Virus record (IMG/VR): IMGVR_UViG_3300020129_000129
Location: 1-22,436 of that record
DNA length: 22,436 bases
Origin: a virus
Strand: one strand, 5' to 3'
How positions within the stretch are numbered: the first letter of the stretch is position 1; every line of letters begins with the position of its first letter. A program made the translations under genes and the position numbers. Below the pieces are notes generated by a model that searched no databases, was not told the origin of the DNA, and worked only from the letters and a program-made list of their open reading frames with translations. This document shows, one piece after another, positions 19,717 through 22,436 of this stretch.

Positions 19717-22266
19717 ATGCCACCTCTCCGACCATTCGAACAGATCGACGCCGGCGGTGTCGATGCCCGCTCGAACCCGATCAACATGCCGCGCAACCGC
19801 GCGTTGCGTTGCCTGAACTGGGTTCCGAAGCAGGCGGGCTTCTGGGAGCTGCGCTGGGGCTATTCGACCGTGACGATGTCCACGGTCTCGGCGACGACCA
19901 TTCACTCGATCTTCCCCTATCGCACCTGGGACAGTACCAAGTACGTTCTCTTCATGCAGGGCACGTCGCTGAATGTTCTGAACACCGGAACTGGAGTCGT
20001 GACCACGCCGACCGTGCGCGGAACTGCGATCGCATCTTCGGCGAAGGGCATGGGCTACTTCGCGAACAATCGCTTCCACTACGGCAACGGGACGGACCAG
20101 AAGTGGTTCGACGGCACGACCTGGCGCGACAACGGGATCCGCGCGCTCACGACCTCAGACATTCGGAACGCCGTTGTAACCGAAGGCGTGCGCGAGCTGA
20201 AGACCACCGAGAACTCGACGATCACGCTTACCGCCGCGGCCGGCGGAACCTTCCCGGCCGACACGCTCACCGGGCATCTGATCTACGTTGCGATCTTCGA
20301 CACCTCGAACAACGAGATCGGCCCTGCGACAGTGAGCGCCGGATCCGGCCGTGTGACCGTGGCGCTCAATCAGAAGATCACCGTCGCCAACATGCCGGAC
20401 CTTTCGACCGTGAATGTGAATTACGTGAAGCTGATCGGCGGCACGATCGACGGCGGGAACCTCGCCTGGTTCTTCACCAACACTTCGACCAACATCACGA
20501 GCTGCACGCGCGTCTCGACAACTGTCACAGTGAATGCGACCGGGCACGGGCTCTCGACGGGCGACGTGGTGATCCTTGCCGGCACCACCAATTTTGACGG
20601 CGTGTACGTAGTGACCGTCACAGATGCGAACAACTTCACCGTGTCCTTAACCCTCGCGACCGGCGCCAACACCGGCGCAGTGGGCACGGTGAAACGCATC
20701 GTGAAAGCAGCGAACGCGACGACCTCGGTCGACGTCACCGCGGCGACCCAGGACACCAGCTACCAGGTGAACCAGAATCGCGGGCTCGCCGCATCGACAG
20801 TCGGCGGATCCCAGCCTGGCTATCAGTTCTATGTCTCGATCTACAATCCGAACGGAGGCGGCCATGTCGGAAACCGGATCGCGATCGGCAGTCGCGCCCT
20901 TCAAACCGCGTATCGCTCGAATTGGCATATCGCAGGCCTTCCCGACTTGTCAGCAACGGACTCCGAGTGGACTTTACTCATTGGAAGAACGGGCGACGGT
21001 GCGCAGGTTCCTTATGCTGCTACGGACAACGCCGGCAACTTCACCTACGCCGCCTCCGCCCAAACCTCGCTAGTCGTCACCGCGGCGAACCTCGACGGCA
21101 ATCACGAGCTCCCGACACGCAACACTCCGATTCCCTCGCAGTGCAACATGTTCTGCCTGGCCGGCGACTTCTGCTACGCCGGCGACACCGGATCTCCCAC
21201 GCTGCGCCGGTCGGGATCTCTCGCCGACGATCGCGCCGGCGTCTTCACCGGACGGCCGGAACAATCGTGGGCAGCGAATGACATCGACACCTTCCCGACC
21301 GCGGATGCTCTGACGGCGATCTTTGAAGTCGATCAGGAAGTGCTCTGCGGGACTTTGACTGACTGCGCGCTCTCGGTGAATCTCGCCGGCATTCAGCAGT
21401 GGGTGGGACCGTTCAACGTTGGGATCGCCGGGCGGCGGGCGGGGACCAAGTGCGGCTCGCATGGCTTCTTCTGGCTCTCTGGAGAAAAGCAGCTGATCAC
21501 GCTGCAGAATGGCGTCCCGGTACCGGTCTCCGAAGAATACGAACTCTCCGAACTCTCGCAGATCGGCGACAACTTCCTTTCGACCGTCGAGCTGGTCTAC
21601 TACCGCAACGCCGCGCTCGGCAAGGACGAGCTGCGCGTCGAAGCACAGAAGCAGGACGGCACGCCCTACACCATCATTCACGACTTCAAGCTCAGGGAGT
21701 TCTCGCAGGCGCCCGGCTCGATCTACGGGCAAGGCTACGGCTCGCAGTACGCCGGCCAGCTCGCGACTGCCTTCACCGTGGCCCAGGTGCGCGATTCGAA
21801 CGGCAAGCTGCAGGTCTTTGCCGGCTCGACCAACGGCGTGCTCTACCAGCTCTACTCAAACGCCGACGACATCGGCAACCAGTACACCGCGGATCTGATT
21901 CTCCTGGTCAACGGCGGCACCAATCGGCCGAACGTGCCCTTCCTCGATTTCTACGGCGATGAGCTGATCGACGTCCAGGTGGGACAAACCCTTTCGACTT
22001 CCCTCACGCCTGGATCCGAATTTGCTTTCGAGGATCTGACGCCACCGGGCAACGGCGCAGAAGCCGTGCAGGGCTCGGAGAACGATTTCCTTTTCCGCGC
22101 GCACTTGAACACGCCCGAGGTGCAGCACATCTATGTTCGCTTCGTTTTGCAGTCGCACTCGGCCGACGGAAACCTCAGCCTGAATTCTCCGCCCCACATT
22201 CCACTCGAGAACTACGGCCGGCTGTACGAGCTGATTCCGGCGGTGGGAGACGAGCGCGAACGGTAA
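19717..22266 (+). CDS. Large tail/nozzle-type structural protein
   Basis: The 849-aa protein opens with MPPLRPFEQIDAGGVDARSN and INMPRNRALRCLNWVPKQAG, a pattern seen in podoviral nozzle-type tail proteins, which close the tail tube below the adaptor. A GHGLSTGDVVILAGTTNFDG segment with the following VVTVTDANNFTV (about residues 260-315) is the small beta domain found in many phage tail proteins, apparently inserted into the main beta-propeller-like body. Later parts (CNMFCLAGDFCYAGDTGSPT, HGFFWLSGEKQLITLQNGVP) repeat a strand pattern consistent with a propeller. It is the largest gene here and ends at TAA 22264-22266. The structural role is well supported; the nozzle assignment is inference. 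Confidence 0.72.
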   Translation: MPPLRPFEQIDAGGVDARSNPINMPRNRALRCLNWVPKQAGFWELRWGYSTVTMSTVSATTIHSIFPYRTWDSTKYVLFMQGTSLNVLNTGTGVVTTPTVRGTAIASSAKGMGYFANNRFHYGNGTDQKWFDGTTWRDNGIRALTTSDIRNAVVTEGVRELKTTENSTITLTAAAGGTFPADTLTGHLIYVAIFDTSNNEIGPATVSAGSGRVTVALNQKITVANMPDLSTVNVNYVKLIGGTIDGGNLAWFFTNTSTNITSCTRVSTTVTVNATGHGLSTGDVVILAGTTNFDGVYVVTVTDANNFTVSLTLATGANTGAVGTVKRIVKAANATTSVDVTAATQDTSYQVNQNRGLAASTVGGSQPGYQFYVSIYNPNGGGHVGNRIAIGSRALQTAYRSNWHIAGLPDLSATDSEWTLLIGRTGDGAQVPYAATDNAGNFTYAASAQTSLVVTAANLDGNHELPTRNTPIPSQCNMFCLAGDFCYAGDTGSPTLRRSGSLADDRAGVFTGRPEQSWAANDIDTFPTADALTAIFEVDQEVLCGTLTDCALSVNLAGIQQWVGPFNVGIAGRRAGTKCGSHGFFWLSGEKQLITLQNGVPVPVSEEYELSELSQIGDNFLSTVELVYYRNAALGKDELRVEAQKQDGTPYTIIHDFKLREFSQAPGSIYGQGYGSQYAGQLATAFTVAQVRDSNGKLQVFAGSTNGVLYQLYSNADDIGNQYTADLILLVNGGTNRPNVPFLDFYGDELIDVQVGQTLSTSLTPGSEFAFEDLTPPGNGAEAVQGSENDFLFRAHLNTPEVQHIYVRFVLQSHSADGNLSLNSPPHIPLENYGRLYELIPAVGDERER

Positions 22267-22436
22267 CTCGCGATGAAACGATAACTCCGCAATGAAGTGC
22301 TGCTGCGTGTTCGGATCGAGGATGTCAGCGAAGTGCGAGTCTTCGGTGTCCTTGTAGAGACGCCAGCCGTTGATGTCGGCCGAGAATCCGGCGCCGAAGC
22401 GCCAGTTGACCAGGATTCCCCGCGGACCGGATTGCA
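22267..22436 (-). CDS. Partial minus-strand coding sequence at the right edge
   Basis: Read on the minus strand from 22434, the frame gives a strikingly protein-like sequence: QSGPRGILVNWRFGAGFSAD, then INGWRLYKDTEDSHFADILD, then PNTQQHFIAELS. The + strand reading of the same bases is Val/Arg/Glu-rich like the shadows elsewhere in the window. No start is inside the window. No stop occurs in any minus frame just after it; the frame runs on under the tail gene to about 21856. A real convergent gene should stop sooner, so either the two genes overlap deeply or the last ~150 bases are an inverted, chimeric end. Two imperfect copies of TAACTC...ATGAA (22264-22277 and 22282-22296) mark the junction. 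Confidence 0.35.

Noticed and set aside
1-22436. CRISPR arrays, insertion sequences or a reverse transcriptase-based diversity system
   Set aside because: No regularly spaced repeats, no transposase and no reverse transcriptase motifs were seen in any frame.

Overview
The window reads as the packaging and head region, plus the start of the tail region, of a GC-rich double-stranded DNA tailed phage or prophage. Almost every gene is on the + strand, packed end to end with 1-50 base overlaps (many ATGA junctions). The order is small (TerS-like) and large (TerL) terminase, portal, scaffold-like protein, major capsid protein, head accessory genes, adaptor-like protein, then a large tail or nozzle protein. 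The capsid protein resembles the SU10-like (DUF5309) family and the portal is long (748 aa), so a short-tailed (podovirus-type) particle is the best guess. A tyrosine recombinase next to the terminase genes suggests a temperate lifestyle. The host cannot be named from the sequence; the GC-rich codon use would fit a soil bacterium. No replication or lysis enzymes are present, so this is a partial genome.

Layout. Positions 1-83 hold the start of a minus-strand gene cut by the window edge. Positions 84-359 are noncoding with hairpins. Positions 360-1497 carry five small unknown genes, two of them membrane or coiled-coil proteins. Positions 1511-1558 carry two abutting inverted repeats just before a short tyrosine recombinase (1582-2166). 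TerS (2187-2597) overlaps the ATPase half of TerL (2512-3261). TerL then stops, and its nuclease half appears only at 6479-7420. The 3.2 kb between the halves is filled with nine tightly packed genes: a membrane peptide, a PCMT-like methyltransferase, a Cys-rich protein, a two-span membrane protein, a histidine phosphatase lacking the Arg of its RHG motif, two disordered basic proteins, an endonuclease VII-type HNH protein and a small protein. Three of these nine end in the same short C-terminal tail, FYG plus A or E.

From 7421 to 12496 the standard head genes follow (portal, a small coiled-coil protein, scaffold-like protein, major capsid), closed by a perfect 11-bp terminator-like hairpin. 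Positions 12554-13570 hold three small head-region genes. Positions 13575-18859 are accessory: a small GT-A-like glycosyltransferase, a zinc-ribbon protein, a tandem two-domain glycosyltransferase, a B12-binding-type radical SAM enzyme, a 32-aa membrane peptide and a UDP-glucose/GDP-mannose dehydrogenase family enzyme. Together they look like a sugar-modification cassette inside the structural operon. Positions 18856-22266 return to structural genes. The last ~150 bases appear to code on the minus strand, which may be a real strand switch or a chimeric end.

The most unusual points are the physically split TerL with multi-gene cargo, the shared FYG tail, the glycosyltransferase/radical SAM/dehydrogenase cassette, and two genes whose ribosome-binding sites point at an ATC codon rather than a normal start.
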